Below are positions 23,386-36,660 of a stretch of 64,000 nt of DNA, in pieces. Position numbers and translations under genes: made by a program. A model generated the notes under the pieces. That model did not search any database and was not told the origin of the DNA. It saw nothing but the letters and a program-made list of their open reading frames with translations. The stretch comes from Girardinichthys multiradiatus (lineage: Eukaryota > Chordata > Actinopteri > Cyprinodontiformes > Goodeidae): positions 17,344,749-17,408,748 of the forward strand of contig NC_061800.1 in the NCBI RefSeq assembly GCF_021462225.1. Reading direction: 5' to 3'. Numbering within the stretch: position 1 is the first letter of the stretch; every line of letters begins with the position of its first letter.

Positions 23386-23580
23386 TTAGAGAACTAACCA
23401 CAGATCTCCTGTGGATGGAGGCTTTCTCACATCCTTCTGTCTCTTTATGTAATCCCAGACAAACTCCATGATGTTGAGATCAGGGCTCTGTGGGGGCCAT
23501 ACCATCACTCCCAGTAAGTCTTGTTCTTCTTTACGCTGGAGACAGTTCTTAATGACTTTGGCTGTACAGGTCCTTCTCAA
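23386..23580 (-). pseudogene. Tc1 family B transposase fragment
   Basis: About 60 codons survive, including WPPQSPDLNIMEFVWDYIKR, the block around the last acidic residue of the DDE triad. In the expected NxxE position the glutamate is present (NIMEFVW). The first codons read into the terminal repeat of A2, so the upstream end is artificial. No function remains. Confidence 0.8.
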
Positions 23581-25128
23581 AATATTAGCATATTGTGATA
23601 AAGTTAATTATTTTCCATAATGTAATGATGAAAATTTAACACTCATATATTTTAGATTCATTGCACTCTAACTGAAATATTTCAGGTCTTTTATTGTCTT
23701 AATACGGATGATTGTGGCATACAGCTCATGAAAACCCAAAATTCCTATCTCACAAAATTAGCATATTTCATCCGACCAATAAAAGAAAAGTGTTTTTAAT
23801 ACAAAAAACGTCAACCTTCAAATAATCATGTTCAGTTATGCACTCAATACTTGGTCGGGAATCCTTTGGCAGAAATGACTGCTTCAATGCGGCGTGGCAT
23901 GGAGGCAATCAGCCACTGCTGAGGTCTTATGCAGGCCCAGGATGCTTCGATAGCGGCCTTTAGCTCATCCAGAGTGTTGGGTCTTGAGTCTCTCAACGTT
24001 CTCTTCACAATATCCCACAGATTCTCTATGGGGTTCAGGTCAGGAGAGTTGGCAGGCCAATTGAGCACAGTGATACCATGGTCAGTAAACCATTTACCAG
24101 TGGTTTTGGCACTGTGAGCAGGTGCCACGTCGTGCTGAAAAATGAAATCTTCATCTCCATAAAGCTTTTCAGCAGATGGAAGCATGAAGTGCTCCAAAAT
24201 CTCCTGATAGCTAGCTGCATTGACCCTGCCCTTGATAAAACACAGTGGACCGACACCAGCAGCTGACACGGCACCCCAGACCATCACTGACTGTGGGTAC
24301 TTGACACTGGACTTCTGGCATTTTGGCATTTCCTTCTCCCCAGTCTTCCTCCAGACTCTGGCACCTTGATTTCCGAATGACTTGCAGAATTTGCTTTCAT
24401 CCGAAAAAAGTACTTTGGACCACTGAGCAACAGTCCAGTGCTGCTTCTCTGTAGCCCAGGTCTGGGGAATGCGGCACCTGTAGCCCATTTCCTGCACACG
24501 CCTGTGCACGGTGGCTCTGGATGTTTCTACTCCAGACTCAGTCCACTGCTTCCGCAGGTCCCACAAGGTCTGGAATCGGCTCTTCTCCACAATCTTCCTC
24601 AGGGTCCGGTCACCTCTTCTCGTTGTGCAACGTTTTCTGCCACACTTTTTCCTTCCCACAGACTTCCCACTGAGGTGCCTTGATACAGCACTCTGGGAAC
24701 AGCCTATTCGTTCAGAAATTTCTTTCTGTGTCTTGCCCTCTTGCTTGAGGGTGTCAATAGTGGCCTTCTGGACAGCAGTCAGGTCGGCAGTCTTACCCAT
24801 GATTGGGGTTTTGAGTGATGAACCAGGCTGGGAGTTTTAAAGGCCTCAGGAATCTTTTGCAGGTGTTTAGAGTTAACTCGTTGATTCAGATGATTAGGTT
24901 CATAGCTCGTTTAGAGACCCTTTTAATGATATGCTAATTTTGTGAGATAGGAATTTTGGGTTTTCATGAGCTGTATGTCAAAATCATCCGTATTAAGACA
25001 ATAAAAGACCTGAAATATTTCAGTTAGTGTGCAATGAATCTAAAATATATGAATGTTAAATTTTCATCATGACATTATGGAAAATAATGAACTTTATCAC
25101 AATATGCTAATTTTTTGAGAAGGACCTG
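23567..25128 (-). mobile_element. Tc1 family A, copy A2, nested in family B
   Basis: A complete 1.56 kb element with about 200-bp terminal inverted repeats starting CAGGTCCTTCTCAAAATATT, and TA on both sides (23565-23566 and 25129-25130). It carries an uninterrupted transposase frame on the - strand. Of the three family A copies it is the best preserved. Confidence 0.95.
23844..24800 (-). CDS. Tc1 family A transposase, uninterrupted (318 aa)
   Basis: This enzyme of the IS630-Tc1-mariner superfamily would cut and paste the element at TA sites. The N-terminal paired-like DNA-binding region has TAVQKATIDTLKQEGKTQKE and ERIGCSQSAVSRHL, a helix-turn-helix, then the second helical domain with GRKKCGRKRCTTRRGD (AT-hook-like, basic). 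The catalytic domain shows SDESKF, QHDVAPAHSAKTT and SPDLNPIENLW, giving the DD34E triad. The start is the ATG at 24800 and the end is GFPTKY. Compared with copies A1 and A3 it lacks 14 residues after RIPQ (42 bp) and two residues near RPQQW (6 bp), both in frame. Whether it works is doubtful because the first gap lies before the catalytic core. Confidence 0.92.
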   Translation of the reverse strand: MGKTADLTAVQKATIDTLKQEGKTQKEISERIGCSQSAVSRHLSGKSVGRKKCGRKRCTTRRGDRTLRKIVEKSRFQTLWDLRKQWTESGVETSRATVHRRVQEMGYRCRIPQTWATEKQHWTVAQWSKVLFSDESKFCKSFGNQGARVWRKTGEKEMPKCQKSSVKYPQSVMVWGAVSAAGVGPLCFIKGRVNAASYQEILEHFMLPSAEKLYGDEDFIFQHDVAPAHSAKTTGKWFTDHGITVLNWPANSPDLNPIENLWDIVKRTLRDSRPNTLDELKAAIEASWACIRPQQWLIASMPRRIEAVISAKGFPTKY

Positions 25129-25255
25129 TATGTTTGGATTCGCTCACTTAGCATTTTGTAAATTGATAAAAATAAACAATAATTTATATTTCTGAAAGCA
25201 TTCTTTGTTTATAGCATTTTTTCACACCTGCCTAAAACTTTTGCACAGTACTGTA

Positions 25256-25676
25256 TATGGAAAAAGGAGCTAGAAGAAAGCTACTGTTAAAAGAAAGCCA
25301 TAAGAAATTTATTGCAGATTGCCACAAACCTTGTAGGGGACACAGCAAACATGGGGAAGAAGGTGCTCTGGTCAGTTGAAAATAAAAAATAAACATTTTA
25401 TGTGTGTTGGAAAACTAATGCTGCACTTCATCCTGAACACACCATTTCCATTGTTAAACATGGTGGTCACAGCATTACAGTGATGAAATTCTTGACTTCA
25501 ACAGCGAATGGGAAGCTGGTCAGCGTTGATACAAAGATCAATGGAGCTAACTACAGGGCAATTTTGGAAGAAAACTTGTTAGAAGCTGTCAAACACGTAA
25601 GACTGGGGTGGAAATTTACTTCAAGCAAGACAGTGACCCTAAATATACATCCAGGGCCACAATATACTGCTTTTTA
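25256..25676 (+). mobile_element. Tc1 remnant, another family (transposase middle part)
   Basis: It begins directly after the B right end. The text GGAGCTAGAAGAAAGC, CACAGCAAACATGGGGAAGA, GGTGCTCTGGTCAGTTGA and AACATGGTGGTCACAGC is typical of a common fish Tc1 transposase. The encoded fragment HPEHTISIVKHGGHS ... LLEAVKHVRLGWKF covers the region between the first and second catalytic aspartates. Both ends are missing. Confidence 0.7.
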
Positions 25677-26268
<592 letters not shown>

Positions 26269-26379
26269 TAAAAATTTGTGCATACTGTTTCTAATTGTGA
26301 AAAGGCAAGCCTTTTTGTTGAATTGGAATCTATGTCAACAGATGTAAAATGTTCTTCCATATATTATAAAAAAAAAAAA

Positions 26380-26460
26380 CATATATATATATATATCTAT
26401 ATATATACATATATATAGATATATATATGTATATATATATCTATATATATATATGTAAAT
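26380..26460. repeat. (AT)n-rich low-complexity tract
   Basis: TA and TATATC/TATATG units make a self-complementary tract in the short intron between nalcn exons. An A run precedes it (26368-26379). Confidence 0.9.
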
Positions 26461-28229
<1,769 letters not shown>

Positions 28230-28530
28230 AATTCTGTATTAAATCATGAATTATTTGTGACACATTTTTTGGTTCGGTTTCACTAGTCACAACAAACCCC
28301 TATCACTACCTGACCTGTTGAATCAAGAAATCACTGAACGTATGACGTAGGCTAAAAGATCTCCAAACGCAACGCATCATGCCACGATCTAATGAAAAAC
28401 CAATAAGAAACAAAGTCATTGACGAGCGTTAAATTGGTTTCCCGGCCATTTCTAAAGTATTGGGACTCCATTGTCCACAAATGGAGCAAAAAAAGAACAT
28501 TAGTGAACCTTCCCAGGAATGGTCAGCCTA
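28230..28530 (+). mobile_element. Tc1-like remnant (transposase N-terminal part)
   Basis: The text GCCATTTCTAAAGTATTGGG, CATTGTCCACAAATGGAGC and GTGAACCTTCCCAGGAATGG recalls the paired-like DNA-binding region of a common fish Tc1 transposase (NLPRNGQPK). It is heavily mutated and truncated after this point. Confidence 0.6.
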
Positions 28531-28899
28531 AAATTTTAATTCCTTTAATTCTTTTTGGAGACTCGCTGTGTTCTTTTGTTTTTGAGAGTATGTGTTTGAA
28601 AAGTTCAGAAGAGTTCATAAACAGCCACAATATTTAGGACTGATTGCAAGATTAGCAACATAAAAATAGTTTGTGGTAAGAGTTGGCTATCTGTATATTA
28701 TAGATTTGCTCATTTTGAAACAGAACGTCAAATAACTGTCCTGCCAAGAATTTAAACTGAACATTTATGCACATAAAAATAAATTAGTTTTTAATGATTT
28801 TACAGAATTTGTTTTGTTTGTTTTGCCAATATTTTAATTATACAACATGTTTGATTGTTTAAATAGTTTTTTGATGACACAAAATCATTTTTCATTCTA

Positions 28900-29420
28900 T
28901 AAACCCTCCCCTGGCATATGTTCACATTCAAAGAAACGTAATCAAACTCATCCAACTCCAATTAATCTGCAGTCTATGCCTCCTTCTCGCCACAGTGACA
29001 GCAAACATTTTTGCATCTGAGTTAGTACCTGACTTTCAAACGTGTTAAATCTAGACGCAAAAACAGCACCCACATTCCATTTCAGGTTTGATAAATTGCA
29101 TTGCGGGCGGGAAGGGATTACATTTGCATATTGCCCTCCCATAAATTTGCCCGTTTGTTTCATTATCATATGTTTTGCATATTAGTTTGCGCCAGCTGTT
29201 CCACTGATTTTACCCACTAAATCCGATTTGCACCTTGTTTGTAGATCAGCTTTGCGGATGCAAACAGGTTTGCACACAAATCTTTTGACCAGATGATGAG
29301 GCCCCAAGAGCGCGTCAACTGCTCTTAAGAATATTTTAGGTAATGTTATAGGTTCTATTGTGACCTCCATGAGGTGCCATGCATGCACTCTAGCAATATC
29401 ATGGTGTAAACACATTCAGG
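28900..29420. repeat. Possible MITE-like repeat
   Basis: A block relatively rich in GC and CpG with GATAAATTGCATTGCGGGCG, distantly similar to ATAAATCACATTGCGGGTGC at about 54002. Terminal repeats could not be fixed, so this is only a candidate. The short - strand frames in it are not supported as genes. Confidence 0.3.
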
Positions 29421-29547
29421 GCAAAATGACCCCAAAGTTTCCCTTTATGTGGATGTTTTTTGTTTTTTTGTTGTTTTTTTTTTTCAATCCATTTGACAGA
29501 TTGTCATTCCATCACAGGAAAAACAGAGACACACAGGACAAACAACC

Positions 29548-30189
29548 ATGTACTTCAAAGACTATTTAGAGAGATCAGTTAACCTAACTTCTGCAACAAG
29601 AAAAACAGAAGTTATTATTGGTACCAGTAACGTGGTGTCCGATATCTCAGAGAATATTCTTGCAATCACAGAAAAGCGCCCGTCTCTAGATAACCTTATC
29701 ATACACTGTGGAGCCATGGAGGACGAGGCCAAGAAAAAATCAGAAGGATTGAAGGAGGATTTCACTCGTCTTCTGAATATTGTTGGAGGTCTCGATATCA
29801 AGGTGTTTCTCAGCGGACCCTTTGCACCGATTTTCTTTAGAGATGAAATTTTTATGAGACTTCTGATGATTAATAAATGGTTGAAAAAAACATGTGCTAC
29901 TACATCTGTGAACTTCATCAACAACTTTAATAATTTTGGGGAAAAAAGACAACTCTTCAAGCAAGATAGTTTCTGTTTGAACAAGCCAGGAGCCAGACGT
30001 CTCACATCTAATCTCTTCTATTCAGTAAATAATCCGCCAGCAGCTTCAACCTTTAGCAGAGAACATGGAGTATCAACAACAATGATAACGCTGCTTCCAG
30101 CAGAGACAACCGGCCAGTTGGCTGAGAAAGAGAGGTCATCACAAAAGGTCTCCCTTCTGAAATTCACAGGAGAAGTGGGCACCTGTTAA
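29548..30189 (+). CDS. LINE ORF1 protein, SGNH-esterase-like (213 aa)
   Basis: A single open frame resembles the esterase-bearing ORF1 of CR1/L2 LINEs. Visible blocks are IGTSNVVSDISENIL (the usual GDSN Ser motif, here with Asp changed to Thr), NLIIHCGAMEDEAKKKSEGL, VFLSGPFAPI and NFINNFNNF. The end region is DSFCLNKPGARRL, where the catalytic Asp/His pair is expected; the His position reads Cys here. The enzyme would probably be inactive. The true N-terminus may lie upstream, as this frame starts inside the family pattern. Function in retrotransposition is inferred only. Confidence 0.7.
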   Translation: MYFKDYLERSVNLTSATRKTEVIIGTSNVVSDISENILAITEKRPSLDNLIIHCGAMEDEAKKKSEGLKEDFTRLLNIVGGLDIKVFLSGPFAPIFFRDEIFMRLLMINKWLKKTCATTSVNFINNFNNFGEKRQLFKQDSFCLNKPGARRLTSNLFYSVNNPPAASTFSREHGVSTTMITLLPAETTGQLAEKERSSQKVSLLKFTGEVGTC

Positions 30190-30675
30190 ACCCCCCCCCC
30201 CCAAACCCAGACCGACCCCCCGTTAAACCCCCCCTCACCCCAGACCCCGACCCAGACCGCACAAAACTCTCCCAGCTCCCTACTGAGCCCGCTTTTTGCT
30301 TTACTGGATTCTGATAACATGAAAGGAGCTCTTAATATCGGTACCCAAATGGCTCTGACATCTTCACCAATCAACGCCCCCCGTGGCCGAGGCCCTGCTA
30401 CTAATCCAAGATCTGCTGCAGACCTCCACCACCTCCTAATCTATCTCCTCCTAATCAGGACCTTCAAATCACTTCTCTGTGATACAGTCTGGGCCCCAGT
30501 GGTAACTCTATCAGAAATGAGCATGTCCAGGAAAAACTTGGGCCCCTATTAGGAGATAGTTGTAAAATCTCTGTGCTTATACGTGACAGAATGAACAAAA
30601 CCAAAAGGATAAGAGACAGTAATAAACAATCAAAAAAAGCCATAAACTGTCAGGTACAACCAGCAACTAAGTCAT

Positions 30676-33467
30676 ATAAACTGGCTTTACTGAACATTAG
30701 ATTTCTGTCAGGAAAATCATTTTTAATCAATGACTTCATTACTTACCACAATCTTGATGTTATGTTTTTAACAGAAATATGGTTGCATGAATTTAATGAA
30801 GCTCCGATTCTGATAGAGGCGACGCCTCCGAACTAGAAGGAGTGGCCACTTTGTTTAAAGATTTACTAAAGTGTAAAAAAGTATTTCTGGGCAAATTTGA
30901 CTCTTTTTAATATTTGGCTCTCCAGGTAAAGAGTCCGGTCCGAACCATGTTCTTGAATATTTACAGGCCTCCTAAGTCCAAAACAAACTTTTTCAGTGAT
31001 TTTAATGAGCTTTTATCTGTGATATGTGTTGATTATGACTGTTTAATTATTGTGGGAGACTTGAATATTCACATGGACAATCCTGGAGACAGAAGTACAA
31101 TAGATCTATGTGACACTCTTAGAAATGTTGGTATGACTCAACAGAAAACGCACAAACAGGGACATATTTTGGACTTGATCGTCACTAAGGGTCTAAACAT
31201 TTCCAAGGTGTCTGTAACTGATGTTGCCCTATCTGACCACTTTTCTGTTATTTTTGAAAGCATCATCTGCAATGGCTCAGTAAGAAAACGCATCTTTAAG
31301 GACAATGCTGCTGAAACCTTTAACCAGATTTACTCTTCTACCTCCACTTTGCCCTGTAACACTGTAGATGATCTGGTAGATAACTTTCATTCTAAAATCT
31401 CGGACATCATTGATTCAATTGCTCCAATTAAAGTGAAAGTTGTTCCTGGGAAGAAAATGTGTCCGTGGAGAAGTGCTCCACCAGTCAGAAGTGGAAAAAA
31501 AGGAGTGTCGAAAAGCTGAACGCAGGTGGCGAAAGACTGGACTCCAGGTTCATTATATTATCTATAAAGAGAGACTATACAGATATAACCTACAACTGAA
31601 AAATGCAAGGGAATCTTTCTTTTCTGAGATCATCAGCAAAAACATTAACAATGCTCGTGCATTATTTGCTACGGTCGACAGGTTAACAAACCCTCCTGTA
31701 ACTGTAGCATCTGAACTGCACTCTACCAGGGCCTGCAATAAATTTGCTAACTTCTTCACTGAAAAAGATTGAAGTGAGAGGTCTCACTAGCCTTTGCTTA
31801 GGGATAAAGTCCTACTTGCCAAGTAGTTGTTTTATAAAAACGCTAAATTCTTTACTGAAAAAGCCCAAAAGACCAGAGGGGCAGTCAGCACATCCACATC
31901 AACTCCAGTACCAATGTTGTCTCCAACTAGAACTGATTTTGACAAAATTTCCCAATTTCACCAAATAAACTGCAAAATCTTAGAAGAAATCGTACACCAA
32001 CTAAGCTCTTCTTCCTGCTGTCTCGATGTTTTACCCACAGATTTCCTTAAGAAAGCTTTGCCCATAATAACATCTGATTTAACACAAATAATAAACACGT
32101 CCCTTTTGTCAGGTGTTTTCCCCCAGGCCCCGAAAACAGCAATTATCAAACCTCTATTGAAAAAGAGCAACTTGGACAAGCTGCTTCTACAGAACTACAG
32201 GCCTATATCAAACCTCCCCTTCATCAGTAAGATTATTGAAAAAGCTGTGTTTCAACAGTTAAACAACTTCCTAACAACGACCAACCGCTTCGTTGTCTTC
32301 CAGTCAGGCTTCCGTGCTCACCACAGTACAGAGACTGCCTTTGTCAAGGTGTTCAATGACATCCGTATAAATGAAGTGGAAGAACCACAGTGCTGGTATT
32401 ATTGGACCTTAGTGCAGCATTCGACACTGTTGATCACTCCATTTTATTAGAGCGCCTGGAAAACTGGGTCGGCCTTTCTGGTACAGCACTCAATTGGTTT
32501 AAATCCTACTTGAAGGACAGGGACTTTTTTGTGTCAGTAGGTAACTTTACATCAGAGTGCACAAAAATCACGTGGTGTTCCCCAAGGATCCATCTTAGGG
32601 CCCCTCCTATTCAATATCTACATGCTCCCCCTTAATCAGATTTTAATAAACGACAACGTAAGTTATAACTATGCAGACGACACACAGCTATACGTTAAGA
32701 TATCACCAGGTGACTATGAACCCATTCAAGCGCTGGGTAAATGCTTCGAAGAAATCAACGCATGGATGGGCCTAAATTTTCTTCAGCTGAATCAAAACAA
32801 AACTGAAGTAATAATCTTTGGACCAAAGGAAGAGCGTTTAAAAGTTAGCACACAGCTTCAGTTAATACAGCTAGAAACCACCAGTCAGGCTCGAAACCTG
32901 GGTGTGGTGATGGACTCAGACCTGAACCTTCAGAGGCACATAAAGGTAGTAATTAGGTCGGCCTTCTATCACCTAAAGAACATCTCCAGGATTAAAGGAC
33001 TAATGTATCAGCAGGACCTTGAAAAACTAATTCATGCGTTCATCTTTAGTAAAATTGATTACTGCAACGGTGTCTTCACAGGTCTGCCTAAAAAGTTGAT
33101 CAGACAGCTGCAGTTGATCCAGAACGCTGCTGCTCGCGTCCTCACTAGAACTAAGAAAGTGGAGTACATCACCCCGGTTCTAAAGTCCCTACACTGGCTC
33201 CCTGTAGCTCAGAGGATAGACTTTAAAATGCTTCTGTTGGTCTATAAATCACTGAATGGCTTAGCACCAAAATACATTACAGACTTGTTGTCAGTGTATC
33301 AACCACCCAGACCTCTCAGGTCTTCTGGCTCAAATCTACTCTGCATACCCAGAACCAGAACCAAACATGGAGAAGCAGCTTTTAGTTCTTATGCTCCACT
33401 AATCTGGAATAAACTCCCAGAAAACTGTAAAAGCGCCGAAACCCTAAGTTGCTTTAAATCAAGTTAA
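30676..33467 (+). pseudogene. LINE ORF2, endonuclease and reverse transcriptase, broken
   Basis: The endonuclease starts LALLNIRFLSGKSFLINDF and continues with VMFLTEIWL, then IVGDLNIHMD and VALSDHFSV (the acidic and SDH catalytic blocks). The reverse transcriptase has [53 protein letters not shown], then YADDTQLY (32670 onward; catalytic Asp pair present) and a long C-terminal part to SCFKSS. Stops or frameshifts occur near 30833, 31500, 31760, 32395 and 32600. It cannot be translated as one protein. Confidence 0.9.
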
Positions 33468-33692
33468 AAAACTTATTTGTTTAGAGTGGCCTTTGAATGT
33501 GTTATCTAAACATTATTAGTTAGGTTTTCAGTCCAATTTTCCTTTCATTTTCTTATCCATCATTCTGTTCTCTTTTTTTTTTAATTACCTCTATTGTTTG
33601 ATTTTCTGTATCATTGTAATGTTTTTCCTTATGTACAGCGCTTTGAGTGCCTTGTTGCTGAAAAGTGCTTTATAAATAAACTTGACTTGACT

Positions 33693-35860
33693 AACATGCA
33701 TATATATTTTGGACTGTGGGAAGAAGACGCATTACCAGGAGAGAACCTACACATGCATAGGGGGGGGCCATACAAACTCCATACAGAAATACTTTAGGTC
33801 TGGCTTCGAACCCAGCCAACATTGGTGCACAGCAACAGTAGTAACAACTGTGCAGCCCTTATTTAAAATTCCCCAACAGAAATGAATGTAAAGTCAAATT
33901 GAACAGCTGAAACCAGTAAAATCACCCTTACCCCTATCGCTCTCCATTTCATGACTACATAAACACACCCAGAGATGCTTGCCTAGCAAAAAACCTTTCT
34001 TCATAGCAGTTTTTGCAATCACATTCAGACCTCTGCTTCTGACTAATTAGTGGTGTTTAAGAGCAGCCATTAACTTATTCCTCTCGCAGTGGAAAAACTC
34101 AGGCAACTTCTCTGCTATTTTTCCAAATTTAAGCTTAAACGAATGACATTTAATTAACCTTAAGGGTCCTTGGTAAAATCGAATGTGCCCTGGCAGTGGG
34201 AAGAAAAAACATGCCTAGCAATCCAATCTGGTGATTTGTTTTTCACTTCATTTTAGTTATATCCAACTGAGGGGCATTTCATTGCTAAAGGTTAGACTTA
34301 TTACATCCCAGTGCAAAATGTCACAGAATTACATGCCCTGCTTACAGTTTTGACACACACTTGTTCAGTTTTTAATCACCCCACTGAACCCCCAAAAAAC
34401 TTTCTATCTTTGTATTATGAACAATTTTAGTTCCGACCCAATTCGGTGTTGGTGTTGGTATAATGTACGCTTAAAATGAAGGGTTTGTGTTAATCTGACA
34501 CACTGACCTGTCCTGTCCTGTTCCTTGTTTTGCAAAAAGCAATAGCCAAAGCATTCACAGAAAACATGGCAGGAAAGCAGTCCTTCCATTGTTTTCTAGA
34601 GTTAATTGCAGACATCAGACTCACAATATACTTATGTTAAATAAAAACAAGGTTTTGACCATTAGGAATATTGTATAGGATAGCTTATTGTTTTGCAATT
34701 ATTCATTCATTCATTTGTTCATTCATTCAATCATTCAGTGACAACTGGTACATAAATGCTGCTCTTGGCCAGCCATTTCTTCTTTATTCCCTACTTTTTA
34801 CACAATCCTTAAATCGAAATAGTAAATAAAATGTAAAAATTGAACATCCACCAGATTTTTTCTTACTTTATACATTTTTGGCATTCCAATGACAGTGATT
34901 TATTATGGGTATAATAAATAGCAGTCCATTTGTCAAATAGATGAATCTAGTAATATTTCTCGAAAAAGTTCGCAGAAATGCATTAGACAACACTTAAGGG
35001 CTAAATATCTGTGTCCCTTCTCTACCTTTATTTTGTCCCAACATCTTTCTCATTCCCTCGTGCTTTGCAAAACTATAGGCAATAAGTCATGTTAAAATTC
35101 AAGAATTTTTACAACTTTAACATTTAAACTGTGTTCATTCTTGTAGCTCAAAACCGTCATCTGTTTCATGCCTGAAATGAAAAATATTAGGTAAAAAAAT
35201 AATTAAAGCCGAAAATACAATAGAACGTTGACGAAAAGTGATTGTTTAGAATGCAAGTCTGTGGCTTGAATTTGAGTTCATAAAGTAGAGATTTATGCGG
35301 CTCTTTATCCACTGAGGTGAAGGTCAAAAATGTTATTTGAGTGAAGTAGCTTGGAGACTTATCAAACTGGCACCTTATGGAATAACTTAAATATATAATT
35401 TTAAATAATTTGTCACAGTGAAAAAAAACAAAAAAATTGAATTCTAAACACTTGGGGAGATGATGTGATTTCTGACCAGTATTGTTACTTTCATAACCCC
35501 AGGCTTTAGTGCTCCCCCATTCTCTGAACAACTGTCGAAAATACTCTATATCAGCAAGCCATAGGGTGATTGTGAAAAGTCTTTTCTTTATATAATAAGT
35601 TCATACTTTTCTGGACATTTACCTACACTACTGCAATGTAGGTGTCACAATGTTTTTGATAGTACCATATATCATGGCACTTAAACTCTATGAGTATATC
35701 TGCTATTATTTTCCCACAACATTATGTCATTTGACCTAAAAAGGTCTCTTCAAGTTAATTCTACATGAGAATCGTTTTTTGATAGTGGTTATTAAGTATT
35801 CCATAGTGTGTGGATATCTGCAGATGTTTTGCACACACAGAGAAAACATAAAATTTACAC
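33693..35860. other. Intron, no gene seen
   Basis: A+T-rich sequence between the LINE and a SINE. It contains the ATTC repeat at 34701-34737. The open frame at 35187-35531 on the - strand resembles nothing known. Confidence 0.45.
34701..34737. repeat. (ATTC)n microsatellite, imperfect
   Basis: ATTC units with ATTTG and AATC interruptions. Confidence 0.85.
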
Positions 35861-36060
35861 AGCAGTGGCGCAGGGGTAAGATACGTGACCCATATTCAAA
35901 GGCTTTTGTCCTCGATGTAGCCTGTTGTGGGCTTGACTCCTGGCCCATGTGACCTTTGCTGAATGTCTTCCCCCTCTTTCCACCCCTTTCCTGTCAGCTT
36001 ACCGTCAAAAAAAAGAGAAAATTAAAGGCCACTAGTGCTGCAAAAAACATAAAACAAAAA
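35861..36060 (+). mobile_element. tRNA-derived SINE
   Basis: The head has a pol III A-box-like TGGCGCAGGGGTAAG (35866-35880) and a B-box-like GGGCTTGACTCC (35929-35940), spaced as in a tRNA. A pyrimidine-rich body follows (CTTCCCCCTCTTTCCACCCC), then an A-rich tail with AAAAGAGAAAATTAAAGGCC. This is the layout of common fish tRNA-derived SINEs. It is not a functional tRNA because it lacks a recognisable acceptor stem and anticodon arm. Confidence 0.75.
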
Positions 36061-36660
36061 GAACTTAAGATATCGTTCTCTTATCTGATTAACTTTATGC
36101 TTACAAACGACACCTGCAATCAGCTCCTGGTCTGGCTGTTAACACCCTGCTCAAGCTATCTATCCCAGTCATGGCATCAACTGTTTTGTATCCTCATCCT
36201 TAAGCTTTAAATTACTTTCCCTAAATCCAAGATTTCAGTTGTTTCACAATTTGCCACAATAAGATTAAGGGACTTTTAGTGGGTGATGAAAAATCCGTCC
36301 TCCCTTCCTGTGTTTATTGTACATGGTTACCTATGTTTTCTTATTATCTTTGCAGCAAAAATCCTGGCTGTATGTTTGTTTTTTTGTGTTGCCAACAAAG
36401 CTGTGAGATGTTTCCGTGAAAAAGTTTTTTTTTTATAACCATAGTGAGTAACAGGCTTCAAGACCTTGTTACGGCTGCAAAACCTTCATCCATATAAGGT
36501 TGTGCATTCCTTTTTTCTGTAGGCTTACTTACTTTCCTACTGACTTACTTATTACTTGGGTATTTTGAAACCCAGTGGAAAAGCAGATTGTGGTTTATTT
36601 ATTGTTTATAATATTAGACGTTTCAGGGGTTTTTTTGGCTCTAAAATATGGTGACGTATA
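36061..36660. other. Intron, no gene seen
   Basis: Nothing recognised. The TA at 36659-36660 is the target site of Tc1 A3. Confidence 0.45.

Larger units (their letters stand above)
23140..25253 (-). mobile_element. Tc1 family B element, interrupted by Tc1 A2
   Basis: The left end starts CAGTGCTGTGCAAACATTTT at 23140. The right end finishes with the inverted form at 25253 (CTAAAACTTTTGCACAGTAC). TA borders both sides. The inner flanks share inverted text (AAAAAATGCTGTAAACAAAG). Only the transposase C-terminal part is left (23386-23580). Copy A2 occupies 23567-25128 with its own TA duplication, so B is the older host. The N-terminal half of the B transposase was lost before or during this event. 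Confidence 0.9.
29480..33692 (+). mobile_element. L2-like LINE (CR1/L2 group), nearly full length, decayed
   Basis: A 4.2 kb non-LTR retrotransposon carries an ORF1 with an esterase-like region (29548-30189) and an ORF2 with endonuclease and reverse transcriptase (about 30676-33467). It ends in GCGCTTTGAGTGCCTTGTTG and a TATAAATAAACTTGACTTGA tail. Several frame breaks inactivate ORF2. A C-rich tract (30187-30245) separates the ORFs. The 5' boundary is approximate. Fragments of the same family are at 6648-6925 and 9132-9186. Confidence 0.9.

Noticed and set aside
24438..24840. ORFs of 81 and 109 codons opposite the A2 transposase, and their equivalents at 20840-21284 and 37045-37393
   Set aside because: The same reverse-strand frames recur in every family A copy because they mirror the conserved transposase. 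They are not independent genes.
30187..30245. C-rich tract as a G-quadruplex regulatory element
   Set aside because: The runs of C could form a quadruplex on the - strand, but the tract lies between ORF1 and ORF2 of a dead LINE and nothing suggests a host role.
35861..35945. A possible tRNA gene
   Set aside because: A-box and B-box-like words are present, but no acceptor stem or anticodon arm can be paired, and the body and A-rich tail mark a tRNA-derived SINE.
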